Source: UBA6115 sp040776985
Lineage (GTDB): Bacteria; Bacillota; Clostridia; Christensenellales; Aristaeellaceae
NCBI GenBank assembly: GCA_040776985.1
Contig: JAXGZL010000002.1
Coordinates: 310,001-374,000 of the forward strand
DNA: 64,000 nt
Reading direction: 5' to 3'
This document shows, in pieces, positions 17,204 to 25,109 of this stretch (its first letter is position 1; the number at the start of each line of letters is the position of its first letter). Position numbers and translations under genes: made by a program. The notes under the pieces are model-generated. The model was given only the letters and a program-made list of their open reading frames with translations. It had not been told where the DNA came from and made no database searches.

Positions 17204-19303
17204 TTGCAGGCAGCAGAGAGGCAAAACACGGTGACGCTCCAGCGGGACTGGAACCCGCCGGGCATCGCGTCCTTTTATACGCTGTTTGGCTATCTGTTCT
17301 GCATGCTGGCCTCCTCCGCCCTGAACCTGCACCCGGTGATGGGTGGGGCGCTGTACCTTTTGGGCCAGGTCACCATCCTGGCCATCCATACAGGGCGCGC
17401 TGAACAGCGCAAATACCTGCCCCGCTCCCAGCGCGTCACCAGCCTGGTGCTGGGGGCATTCTGCGGGCTTTTGGCCCTGGGCCTGATGATCATCTATCCC
17501 CAGCGGGTGGAGCTGCCCCTGATCTGGCTGATGGTGGCCATCGCCTCCCTGGTGCACCTGATGGACATGATCACCAGCCGCATGTACCTGGCCAGTCTGA
17601 ACCGGGGGCATGACCGGGTGCGCCGGGTGGTGCGCCTGGTGGAAACCATGCTGCTGTTCTGCGCTGTGGCGGCCCTGGTGTTTTTCCTGAGCCTGCGGGC
17701 GGACGCGGCCTGGTACTTGCTAGGCGGTTACGCCCTTTGCTGCCTGCTCCGGGCGGTGTCCCTGCTGCGCACGGCGGAGCTGCCTGAGGGCGGGGAGCAG
17801 GAGCTGCCCTCCCAGGTGCAGGCCTTCCTGTCGGAGGAGCAGCAGGTGGCCCAGGTCAACGCCTATAAGAGCTACCGCGCTATCATGCTCATCACCATGA
17901 CGGCGCTTCAGGTGACGATGCTGCTGGTCTATACCTTTATCGGCACCCGGGAAACCGGGCTGATTGCCAGCATGATCATCGCTTTTCTGTGCACCACCCT
18001 TACCCAGTGGGTCACCAAATGGCTGCTGAGGCGACGCGCACAAAACCGCCCCGGCACGGAGCCTGCGTCCAGCCTGCTCACCGGCCTGATCATCTGGTTT
18101 CTGGGGCTGGTGGCCTTTGCGATCTATGGGCTGAACACCAGCCGGTTTGGCCTGGGGCACCTGACCCTGGCCTTCAGCACCGCAGGGGTCACCATGGCCA
18201 CCGTCAGCCTGCATGCCCTGGAGGGGGACATGCGCCGGGTGGTGCAGTTTGCCACCGGGGAAAAGCCGGGCAGGGCGGTGGAAGTGGCCCATGAGGCCCT
18301 GAGCGAAAACGCGGCCCTGATCGGGGAGATGGTGGTGCTGCTGGGGCTGATGGCCATCACCCTGTTTTCCCAGGGCGCCTTTGACGGCAACAGCCTGCGC
18401 CTGAACACCCAGCCGCTGTTTATGATCCCGGCTCTGGCCCTGGTGCTGGCCGCCTTCCTGGCTGCCTTCCGCTTCCCCCTGGAAAGAAAGCAGACGGACA
18501 AGCTGCGCGCCTTCCTGCAGCTGAAAGAAAACGGGGAAACCAACCTCCCGCTGCAAAAGCAGCTGGAGGACACGGTGATCAAGGTGCACCGCAGGCGGTA
18601 TGGCATCAAGCTGGTGATCCTGATCCTGCGCCCCCTGTTTTATGTGAAGGTGATTGGCAGCGAGAGGATAAAGGTCACCCCCGGGGTCAGCACGGTGTTC
18701 GCCTGCAACCACGGGGAAATCTATGGCCCGGTGGTCACCAACCTGTACATCCCCTTTTCCTTCAGGCCCTGGGTGATCAACGAGATATCGGAGCCGGACC
18801 GTTCCGCCCAATACCTGTATGAAAACACCGTCAGCCGGCAGAAATGGCTGCCGGAGTGGCTGAAGCGCCCAGCGGCCAAGCTGGTGATGGCCTTTCTGGA
18901 GTGGGTGATGCGCTCCCTGGACAGCATCACCGTCTACCGGGACCATCCCCGGGAGCTGGTGAAAACCTTCCGGGAGACGGCAGCCGCCATGGAGGCGGGG
19001 GACAATATCCTGCTTTTCCCGGAAAACCCCAACCATGAAAGCCTGGAAAAGGCGGGCTACCTGCAGGAGGGGGTGGGGGAGTTCTTCACCGGCTTCACCC
19101 TGATCGCCCAGATGTACCACCAGAAAACCGGCAAGTGCGCCCAGTTTGTGCCCCTGTTCGCGGATAAATTTCAGCATACCCTCACCTTTGGGGAGCCCAC
19201 CTTCTATAACCCGGAGAACCCGCCGGCGCAGGAGAAGGAGCGCATTGCTCAGCACCTGCGGCAGGAGATGCTGCGCATGGCAGGGCTGGAGGAAACGCCG
19301 TGA
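17204..19303 (+). CDS. Multi-pass membrane protein fused to a PlsC-like acyltransferase domain
   Basis: About 699 residues from a TTG at 17204 (GGGAGG six bases upstream); GTG at 17231 is an alternative. Residues 1 to about 440 hold roughly ten hydrophobic segments. The last 200 residues resemble glycerolipid acyltransferases: VFACNHGEIYGPVVTN, then NILLFPENPNHESL. The usual H-x4-D motif reads H-x4-G (HGEIYG) and FPEG is FPEN, so either the chemistry differs or the domain is inactive. First gene of a six-gene same-strand cluster; it overlaps the next gene by four bases. Inference: modification of a membrane lipid or lipid-linked glycan. Confidence 0.8.
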   Translation: MQAAERQNTVTLQRDWNPPGIASFYTLFGYLFCMLASSALNLHPVMGGALYLLGQVTILAIHTGRAEQRKYLPRSQRVTSLVLGAFCGLLALGLMIIYPQRVELPLIWLMVAIASLVHLMDMITSRMYLASLNRGHDRVRRVVRLVETMLLFCAVAALVFFLSLRADAAWYLLGGYALCCLLRAVSLLRTAELPEGGEQELPSQVQAFLSEEQQVAQVNAYKSYRAIMLITMTALQVTMLLVYTFIGTRETGLIASMIIAFLCTTLTQWVTKWLLRRRAQNRPGTEPASSLLTGLIIWFLGLVAFAIYGLNTSRFGLGHLTLAFSTAGVTMATVSLHALEGDMRRVVQFATGEKPGRAVEVAHEALSENAALIGEMVVLLGLMAITLFSQGAFDGNSLRLNTQPLFMIPALALVLAAFLAAFRFPLERKQTDKLRAFLQLKENGETNLPLQKQLEDTVIKVHRRRYGIKLVILILRPLFYVKVIGSERIKVTPGVSTVFACNHGEIYGPVVTNLYIPFSFRPWVINEISEPDRSAQYLYENTVSRQKWLPEWLKRPAAKLVMAFLEWVMRSLDSITVYRDHPRELVKTFRETAAAMEAGDNILLFPENPNHESLEKAGYLQEGVGEFFTGFTLIAQMYHQKTGKCAQFVPLFADKFQHTLTFGEPTFYNPENPPAQEKERIAQHLRQEMLRMAGLEETP

Positions 19304-21243
19304 TTGGCATGCTTTTCCTGCTGTGCTACCTGGCCGCCGGGGTTTTGATGCTGCGCTTTTTGCTGCCCAGGCAGCCGGTGGTTGCCCGGGTCTGGCTGGG
19401 GCTTGGCCTGGGGATCTTCCTGATGATGTGGCTGCCGGCGCTGGTGGCCTTTTTCCGGCCCTTTGACGCCCTGGGACAGGGGATTTCATTGGTTTTATTA
19501 GTTGTATCAGTGGCGCTCTGCTTTTTGATGCGGAGAAAAGAAGCGCCAGCAAGGATGACAGCGGCGGACCGGGCGGATTTGCGGCTGCTGCTGTTTTTTG
19601 CCCTGCCCATGAGCCTGCTGGGTGCCTTTTTGCAGTACAGCCACGTGCTGCGCCCGGTGGAGGGCGCGCTGCATGTGGGCCAGTCCACCTATGGGGACCT
19701 GCCCCTGCATTTGGCCATTGCCACCTCCCTTAAGGGCAGAACCCTGCCCACTGACTACAACATCCTGCCAGGGGCGCTGCTGGCCTATCCCTTCCTGGCG
19801 GACAGCCTGGCCACCAGCTTCCTGGCGCTGGGCTGGGGGCTGCGGGAGGCGATGATTGTCCCCGGCAGCCTGATGATGGCCCTGGTGTTCTCGGGCTTCC
19901 TCCTCCTGGCCAGGCGGGCCTGCGCCAGCAGAAGGGGCGCTGCCCTGGCCTTTCTGTTTGTTTTCATCAACGGCGGCCTGGGCTTCCTCTATGCCTTTGA
20001 CATGGCGGGGGTCAGCCTGGGGACAGCAGGCGGCCACCAGCTGCAGCAAGGGGTCTGGCTGGAGCGGCTGCAGAATATCCTGCAGGGCTGGTACCAGACG
20101 CCGGCCAACCATGCGGAGTTCAATGTCTATAACCTGCGGTGGAGCAACATCGTGGCGGATATGCTGGTGCCCCAGCGCACCTTCCTGGCGGGCTGGGCGG
20201 TGCTGCTGCCCGCTTTGTACCTGGTGGTGGACGGAATGCGGCGGAAGGAAGCAGGGCTTCGCCACTGGGGCCTTTTGGGCCTGCTGGCGGGTGGCCTGCC
20301 GCTGATTCACACCCACTCCTTCCTGGCCCTGGGCCTTGTCAGCGCCGCCTGGTTCGTCCAGGACCTGATCAAAAGGCGGCCTGCCCTGCCCTGGCTGGTC
20401 TATGGCGGGGTGGCGGCTGTTCTGGCTGCGCCCCAGCTGTGGGCCTTCACCTTCCGTCAGTCCGCCCAGGAGGGCTTCCTGCGCTTTCATTTCAACTGGG
20501 TCAACAACCTGCAGGGGACCGGGCTACAGGATGGTTATCTGTGGTTTTACCTGAAAAATATCGGCCTGCCGCTGCTGCTGGTTCTGTTCTCCCTGTTTGA
20601 GAAAAACCCCTGGCACAAAAGGCTGCTGCTGGGCTCCCTGGTGATCCTGATCCCGGCTGAACTGGTGCTGTTCCAGCCCAATGCCTATGACAACAACAAG
20701 CTGCTGTATGTGGCCTGGGCGCTGGCGGCCATCCCGGCGGCGGACTACGCGGTGTTAAGCTATGATCGCTTAAGAGGGGTGCCTGGGCGCCGGGTGATGG
20801 CAGGGCTTGCGGCGGTACTGATGTTTTTGACAGGCACGCTGGCCCTGATCCGGGAGACGGTGGGCGACTATCCCATGTTCTCCCGGGAGGATGTGGCCCT
20901 GGCTGAATATGTAAAGGAAAACACCCCGGAGGACAGCCGATTTGTGACCGGATACCATCACATCAACCCGGTCAGCTCCCTGGCGGGGCGGGAGATTGTG
21001 GTGGGGCCTGCGCTGTGGCTGCATTTCCATGGCTTTGACACCCAGGAGCGGCAGGAGGCCCTGGAAGCCTTTTATAAGGAGCCGGAAAAGAACCTGAACC
21101 TGCCCCTTCTGTTTGAGGCAGACTATATTCTGCTGGGGCATCAGGAGCGGGAGCTGGGAGGAAGCAAGCAGGCCCTGGACGCCCTGTACGAGGCGGTGTA
21201 TGACCAGGGGGGCTACACCCTCTACCGGGTGCCAGAGGGCTGA
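19300..21243 (+). CDS. Large multi-pass membrane protein, GT-C-type glycosyltransferase-like
   Basis: A 647-residue protein with about a dozen hydrophobic helices and a C-terminal soluble part (about residues 525-647). The GTG at 19300 overlaps the preceding stop. In the first outer loop it has STYGDLPLHLAIA near residue 130, an acidic-x-x-x-His arrangement like the catalytic loop of GT-C enzymes that use polyprenyl-phosphate sugars. C-terminal segments (VKENTPEDSRFVTGYHHINP, GREIVVGPALW) resemble those of dolichyl-phosphate-mannose-type transferases. With GtrA downstream, sugar transfer to a surface polymer or lipid is likely. Substrate unknown. Confidence 0.8.
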   Translation: MIGMLFLLCYLAAGVLMLRFLLPRQPVVARVWLGLGLGIFLMMWLPALVAFFRPFDALGQGISLVLLVVSVALCFLMRRKEAPARMTAADRADLRLLLFFALPMSLLGAFLQYSHVLRPVEGALHVGQSTYGDLPLHLAIATSLKGRTLPTDYNILPGALLAYPFLADSLATSFLALGWGLREAMIVPGSLMMALVFSGFLLLARRACASRRGAALAFLFVFINGGLGFLYAFDMAGVSLGTAGGHQLQQGVWLERLQNILQGWYQTPANHAEFNVYNLRWSNIVADMLVPQRTFLAGWAVLLPALYLVVDGMRRKEAGLRHWGLLGLLAGGLPLIHTHSFLALGLVSAAWFVQDLIKRRPALPWLVYGGVAAVLAAPQLWAFTFRQSAQEGFLRFHFNWVNNLQGTGLQDGYLWFYLKNIGLPLLLVLFSLFEKNPWHKRLLLGSLVILIPAELVLFQPNAYDNNKLLYVAWALAAIPAADYAVLSYDRLRGVPGRRVMAGLAAVLMFLTGTLALIRETVGDYPMFSREDVALAEYVKENTPEDSRFVTGYHHINPVSSLAGREIVVGPALWLHFHGFDTQERQEALEAFYKEPEKNLNLPLLFEADYILLGHQERELGGSKQALDALYEAVYDQGGYTLYRVPEG

Positions 21244-21246
21244 GGG

Positions 21247-21507
21247 ATGGTGCGCCGCTTTCTGGAATATTCCCTGCGCTACAACCGCCCCATCAAGGCA
21301 GTCTGGATGGAAGAGGGGAAGATGGCTTCCGGCAACCTCACCGTCCTGGCCCTGGATGAGGAGAAGCTGACCTATATCACCAGCCGCAGCAGGAAAACGC
21401 CCCGGGAGATGGCGGTTTCCGACCTGCTTTCCGCCGCCTATGCCCGGGGGGATGACGGGGACACGCTGAAAAACACCCAGAGGATGAAGGAGAAAAAGGA
21501 TGATTGA
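21247..21507 (+). CDS. Small conserved-looking protein of unknown function
   Basis: An 86-residue, charged, soluble protein. Its ATG lies three bases after the stop of the membrane glycosyltransferase-like gene and its end overlaps gtrA, so it is translationally embedded in the operon. The segment RRFLEYSLRYNRPIKAVWME with TVLALDEEKLTYITSRSR suggests a small beta-rich fold, weakly like the WYL-type ligand domain, but this is not secure. No catalytic motif is seen. Confidence 0.7.
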   Translation: MVRRFLEYSLRYNRPIKAVWMEEGKMASGNLTVLALDEEKLTYITSRSRKTPREMAVSDLLSAAYARGDDGDTLKNTQRMKEKKDD

Positions 21508-21979
21508 ACGCCTGAAGGCTTTCGCCAAGGAAAGGCCCCGCCTGTATGAGGCGCTGGCCTACCTGTTTTTTGGGGTGATGACCACCTTGGTCAACTGGCT
21601 GGTCTACCTGGCGCTGACCACCCTGATGAACCTGAACGCTCATCCCCAGGGCAGCGCCACCTATATGCTGCTGGCCAACATCGCCAACGTCACCGCCTGG
21701 ATTTTAAGCGTGGTGTTCGCCTATGTCACCAACCGCCGCTTTGTGTTTAACAGCAAGTCTAAGAAAGGGCAGCTGGTCAAGGAGTTCTGGATGTTCGTGT
21801 CTGCCCGTGCGCTGGGCTACGCGCTGTTTGACCTGCTGCTGTTCAGCATCTTCCTCACCTTCATGGCGGACCGGCCGGCGAAGCTGATCATGAATGTCCT
21901 GGTGATCATCTTCAACTACCTGGCCAGCCGCTTTGTGATCTTTGGCAAACCCAAGGAGAAGAACGAAACCCAACCCTGA
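21500..21979 (+). CDS. GtrA family membrane protein
   Basis: A 159-residue protein with four transmembrane helices typical of GtrA, which is thought to flip polyprenyl-phosphate-linked sugars or support their transfer. Seen: YLFFGVMTTLVNWLVYLAL in helix 1, VFAYVTNRRFVF between helices 2 and 3, and NYLASRFVIFGKP at the end, all family hallmarks. An AAGGATG context and overlap with the 86-residue gene show translational coupling. Together with the upstream GT-C-like enzyme it points to decoration of a surface polymer. Confidence 0.92.
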   Translation: MIERLKAFAKERPRLYEALAYLFFGVMTTLVNWLVYLALTTLMNLNAHPQGSATYMLLANIANVTAWILSVVFAYVTNRRFVFNSKSKKGQLVKEFWMFVSARALGYALFDLLLFSIFLTFMADRPAKLIMNVLVIIFNYLASRFVIFGKPKEKNETQP

Positions 21980-22002
21980 AATTTCAGACGGGAGCATTTT
22001 AT

Positions 22003-23403
22003 ATGAAAAAGAATATGGCCTGGAGCCTGGCGCTGATTCTGCTGCTGACTGCAACGGGCATGCCCGTGGGGCAGGCAGCCCCCGGCAACACGGTGCACCC
22101 CATTGAGGAAGCGCATGTGGTGCTGGATGAAACCGGCATGGGTTTTGTGAACAACATCCTGGTGCTGTTTGTGAAGCCGGGAACCGGAGAACAGGAGATC
22201 CTGTCCTGGTTTCCGGGGGAGGAGGCCAGCATCGCCGGCGCCTTCCCCGGCATAGGGCAGGTGCAGGTGCGCATCCGCCCCAGGGACCGGGAGGCCCTGG
22301 AAGCCCTGGCAAAGCAGATGATGCAAAAGGAGCAGGTGCTGTATGCTCATCTGGACCTGGCAGGCGCTGTGGGGGGCTATGACGAGCCGCAGAGCTATCT
22401 GGAAGTGGTGTACGGTCCAACCGGGAGCAGGCCGGAAAAGGAATGGTGGCATGAGGCGATTGGCCTGAAAGAGGCGCAGAAATACCTTGAGGGCAAGGCA
22501 ATGGCCAAGGTGGCGGTGGTGGACGATGGCTTTGACACCGACCACCCGGACCTGAACCTGACCTTTCCAGGCAAAGAGCAGGAGCAGTTCAACAGCCCGG
22601 AGGAGCATGGCACCCATGTGGCGGGCATTGTCCAGCAGATTTTGCCCAAGGCGCAGATCCTGGTGACCGATTCCTACCGGCTGCCCGGGGACATCCCCAA
22701 CAGCCACCTGGCCACCCAGTGCCAGTTCTTGAAATACCTGGTGGACCTGGTGGAGGCGGGGGCGAAGGTGGTCAACCTGTCCATGGGCTCTGACACCATG
22801 GATGAGCCCACCATGCGCTGGAATGTGGCCTATTCAGGAAGCAATTCTGTCTATGTCTGGATGATGAAGCAGGCAGGGCATGACTTTGTCATCGTCCAGT
22901 CTGCCGGCAACATGGGGATTGATGCCTACCGCAACAGCATTTTCTGCACGCTCAACAAGGACAACTGCCTGGACAGCCCGGAGGCCCGGGCATCCCTGGG
23001 CGTTTCAGACAGGCTTGATGAGGCGATGAAAAAGGTGTTTGACAGCATCGTGATCGTAGGCGCCTGCGACAAGATGGCCGCTGAGGGGCCTTTTGTGCTG
23101 CAGGAGGGCAGCAACCACGGCGAGGTGGTGACCCTGCTGGCTCCGGGGATGAACATCAACAGCACTGTGCCGGGCGGCTATCAGATGATGGGGGGCACCT
23201 CACAGGCGGCGCCCATTGTCAGCGGCGCCATTGGGCTGATCTGGTCGGTGTATCCCCAGCTGGATTCCGGTGAGATCAAAGCCCTGCTGCTAAGCAGCGC
23301 CACCGAAAAGGTGATGGATAATAACCCCGCCAGCCAGAGAAAGGAATACCCGGTGCTGAACCTGTTGGCGGCAGTAAAACAGGCGGAGCAGCAAGCCCGG
23401 TAA
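22003..23403 (+). CDS. Secreted S8 family (subtilisin-like) serine protease
   Basis: A 466-residue protein with signal peptide (MKKNMAWSLALILLL, cleavage near QAA at 25). Residues 30-140 form a propeptide-like region. The catalytic triad is complete: Asp in VAVVDDGFDTDHPDL, His in EEHGTHVAGI and Ser in GGTSQAAPIVSG, with the oxyanion Asn in SAGNMG. It has no C-terminal anchor, so it is probably released or retained in the wall. It is 23 bases downstream of gtrA on the same strand and 11 bases before the next gene. Substrate unknown; possibly processing of surface proteins. Confidence 0.94.
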   Translation: MKKNMAWSLALILLLTATGMPVGQAAPGNTVHPIEEAHVVLDETGMGFVNNILVLFVKPGTGEQEILSWFPGEEASIAGAFPGIGQVQVRIRPRDREALEALAKQMMQKEQVLYAHLDLAGAVGGYDEPQSYLEVVYGPTGSRPEKEWWHEAIGLKEAQKYLEGKAMAKVAVVDDGFDTDHPDLNLTFPGKEQEQFNSPEEHGTHVAGIVQQILPKAQILVTDSYRLPGDIPNSHLATQCQFLKYLVDLVEAGAKVVNLSMGSDTMDEPTMRWNVAYSGSNSVYVWMMKQAGHDFVIVQSAGNMGIDAYRNSIFCTLNKDNCLDSPEARASLGVSDRLDEAMKKVFDSIVIVGACDKMAAEGPFVLQEGSNHGEVVTLLAPGMNINSTVPGGYQMMGGTSQAAPIVSGAIGLIWSVYPQLDSGEIKALLLSSATEKVMDNNPASQRKEYPVLNLLAAVKQAEQQAR

Positions 23404-23414
23404 AAGGAGAGCCT

Positions 23415-23765
23415 ATGCAGATCATCAACCATGCCTCATCCTGTGTGGCGATGCTGGAAGAAAGCGACCTGTCACGGGCCAGGGAGAACCCGGCAGCCCT
23501 GCTGGAGGAGGCCATCAAACAAGGCTGCGCCGGCTTTATCGTGCCGGGCAGCCTTCTCAAGTCCGCTTTGCCTTTGTTGAAGTCAGGTCTCCTGGATGCC
23601 TTGCGGGAGCAGTTTGCCACCGCCTCCTTCCGGGCGGCCATCGTGGCCATGCCCGGCGGGCTGGTGTCCGCCGCCGTCAAAACCCTGGTCAAGGCCTATC
23701 ATGTGGGGGACTCGGTGTTTTTTGTGGACAGCGTGGAGGAAGGGCTGAAACAGCTAAGGCCTTAG
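23415..23765 (+). CDS. Small protein, DUF4180-like
   Basis: A 116-residue soluble protein. The C-terminal half (RAAIVAMPGGLVSAAVKTLV, then GDSVFFVDSVEEGLKQL) looks like the STAS-like DUF4180 family, whose members end with a similar Phe-Phe-Val motif; the match is by eye and moderate. ATG at 23415 follows AAAGGAG. It closes the envelope cluster, 11 bases after the subtilase, and is convergent with the YugP-like peptidase. Confidence 0.7.
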   Translation: MQIINHASSCVAMLEESDLSRARENPAALLEEAIKQGCAGFIVPGSLLKSALPLLKSGLLDALREQFATASFRAAIVAMPGGLVSAAVKTLVKAYHVGDSVFFVDSVEEGLKQLRP

Positions 23766-23780
23766 GAAAACGGGGCGCAG

Positions 23781-24470
23781 TCAGTCCCTCCTGCTGGAAC
23801 CGCCGCGGGAGATCAGGATCAGGCGCACCAGCTGCAGCAGGGCGCCGATGGCGCTGGCCACATAGGTCATGGCGGCGGCGTTGAGCACCTTTCTGACGCC
23901 ACGCTCCTCCTCCTGGGTGATGAGACCGGAGCGGTTGAGCATGGCGACCGCGCGGCGGGAGGCGTTGAACTCCACCGGCAAGGTGATGGCGGAAAAGGCC
24001 ACCGTCAGCCCGAACAGGACGATGCCGGCCGTTACCAGGGGCTGCCAGGACATGATCAGGCCCAGCATGAAAATGGGGATGCTGAGCATGGAGCCGATGT
24101 TGACCGTCGGCACCACCATGCTCCTGAGGGCGAGGGGGGCATAGCCCTCCTTTTTCTGCATGGCATGGCCCGCTTCATGGGCGGCGATGCCCAGGGCGGC
24201 GATGCTGGTGGAGTCATGCACCTCTTCTGACAGGCTCAATACCTGGGTGCGGGGATCATAATGGTCGGTCAGCCTGCCCTGAACACGGGCCACTGACACC
24301 TCGTTGTTCCCCTGGTCATAGAGCATTTTCAGGGCGGCCTGGCTGGCGGGAATGCCCGCCTGCGACGGCACCTTGGCATATTTGCTGAAAGCGCTTTTCA
24401 TTCCCGCCTGGGCCAAGAGGGCCAGCAGCAGGGCCGGGATCAAAAGCAGGATGGTGGAATCATAAAACAC
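23781..24470 (-). CDS. YugP-like membrane zinc metallopeptidase
   Basis: A 229-residue protein of the YugP (Zn_peptidase_2) family: an N-terminal membrane helix, the zinc motif HEAGHAMQ near residue 98, then hydrophobic segments around residues 115-165 and a final helix near 210. Also conserved are NNEVSVARVQGRLTDHYDP and LPVEFNASRRAVAML, typical of the family. Its biological role is poorly defined; it is a predicted membrane protease. Monocistronic and divergent from the ECF sigma factor gene. Confidence 0.93.
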   Translation of the reverse strand: MFYDSTILLLIPALLLALLAQAGMKSAFSKYAKVPSQAGIPASQAALKMLYDQGNNEVSVARVQGRLTDHYDPRTQVLSLSEEVHDSTSIAALGIAAHEAGHAMQKKEGYAPLALRSMVVPTVNIGSMLSIPIFMLGLIMSWQPLVTAGIVLFGLTVAFSAITLPVEFNASRRAVAMLNRSGLITQEEERGVRKVLNAAAMTYVASAIGALLQLVRLILISRGGSSRRD

Positions 24471-24562
24471 AGGAAACCCTCCTTTTTTGCAGGCCCGGCT
24501 TGCGCTGTTTTTCAGGCCGGGCTAATATAATTATACCACAGGATAAATAAACCAGCACTGGC

Positions 24563-24589
24563 GCAACTTATCCGCCCCTGGGGCGTATA
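24563..24589 (+). promoter_or_regulatory. Candidate ECF-type promoter, autoregulation of the sigma factor
   Basis: A GCAACT element and a CGTATA element separated by 15 bp, resembling the AAC...CGT promoters used by ECF sigma factors. It lies about 45 bases before the TTG start of the sigma factor gene. Confidence 0.45.
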
Positions 24590-24632
24590 CCATACAGAAA
24601 GCAGCTTTCACCCCTTTGAAAGGAGGATCCCC

Positions 24633-25109
24633 TTGCTCAGCGCTGAGGCCTATGTGAAAACGACGGAAGCGGCCATAAACGGCCTGTACAAGCTGGCGGT
24701 CAGCATCCTGCGTCATGGCCCGGATGCCCAGGACGCCGTGCAGCAGGCTCTGCTTAAAACCTGGGAAAGACGGACCAACATCCGGGAGGACAGCTTCAAG
24801 GCCTACCTGACCCGGGTGGTGATCAACGAATGCCGGAACATCCAGCGTCACCGGATGCGGGTTGCCCCTCAGGAGCTGCCGACCCTGGCCGCCCCTGAAG
24901 CGCCGGAGGAACACCGGGAATTGTACGAAGCCATATCCGCCCTGCCGGAGCGCTACCAACTGCCCATCATGCTGAAATACCTGAACGGCCTGTCTGAAAA
25001 GGAGGCCGCCAGCACGCTTAAAATCCCGGTGACCGCCTTTAAAAGCAGGCTGCACCGGGCGCGCAAAGCCCTGAAAGAACAATTAAGCCGGGAGGTGGTG
25101 TTTGAATGA
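24633..25109 (+). CDS. ECF-type RNA polymerase sigma factor
   Basis: A 158-residue sigma-70 family protein with region 2 (residues about 10-70, DAQDAVQQALLKTWERR) and region 4 (residues about 95-150, ALPERYQLPIMLKYLNGLSE and the helix KEAASTLKIPVTAFKSRLHR). No region 1 or 3, hence ECF type. The start is TTG at 24633 after a perfect AAAGGAGG with six-base spacing. The next gene overlaps it by four bases and encodes a membrane protein with a short cytoplasmic N-terminus, the usual anti-sigma arrangement. Confidence 0.94.
   Translation: MLSAEAYVKTTEAAINGLYKLAVSILRHGPDAQDAVQQALLKTWERRTNIREDSFKAYLTRVVINECRNIQRHRMRVAPQELPTLAAPEAPEEHRELYEAISALPERYQLPIMLKYLNGLSEKEAASTLKIPVTAFKSRLHRARKALKEQLSREVVFE

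Noticed and set aside
17720..19552. 610-codon minus-strand open frame
   Set aside because: Antisense of the membrane-acyltransferase gene and the next gene; no ribosome binding site or recognised sequence.
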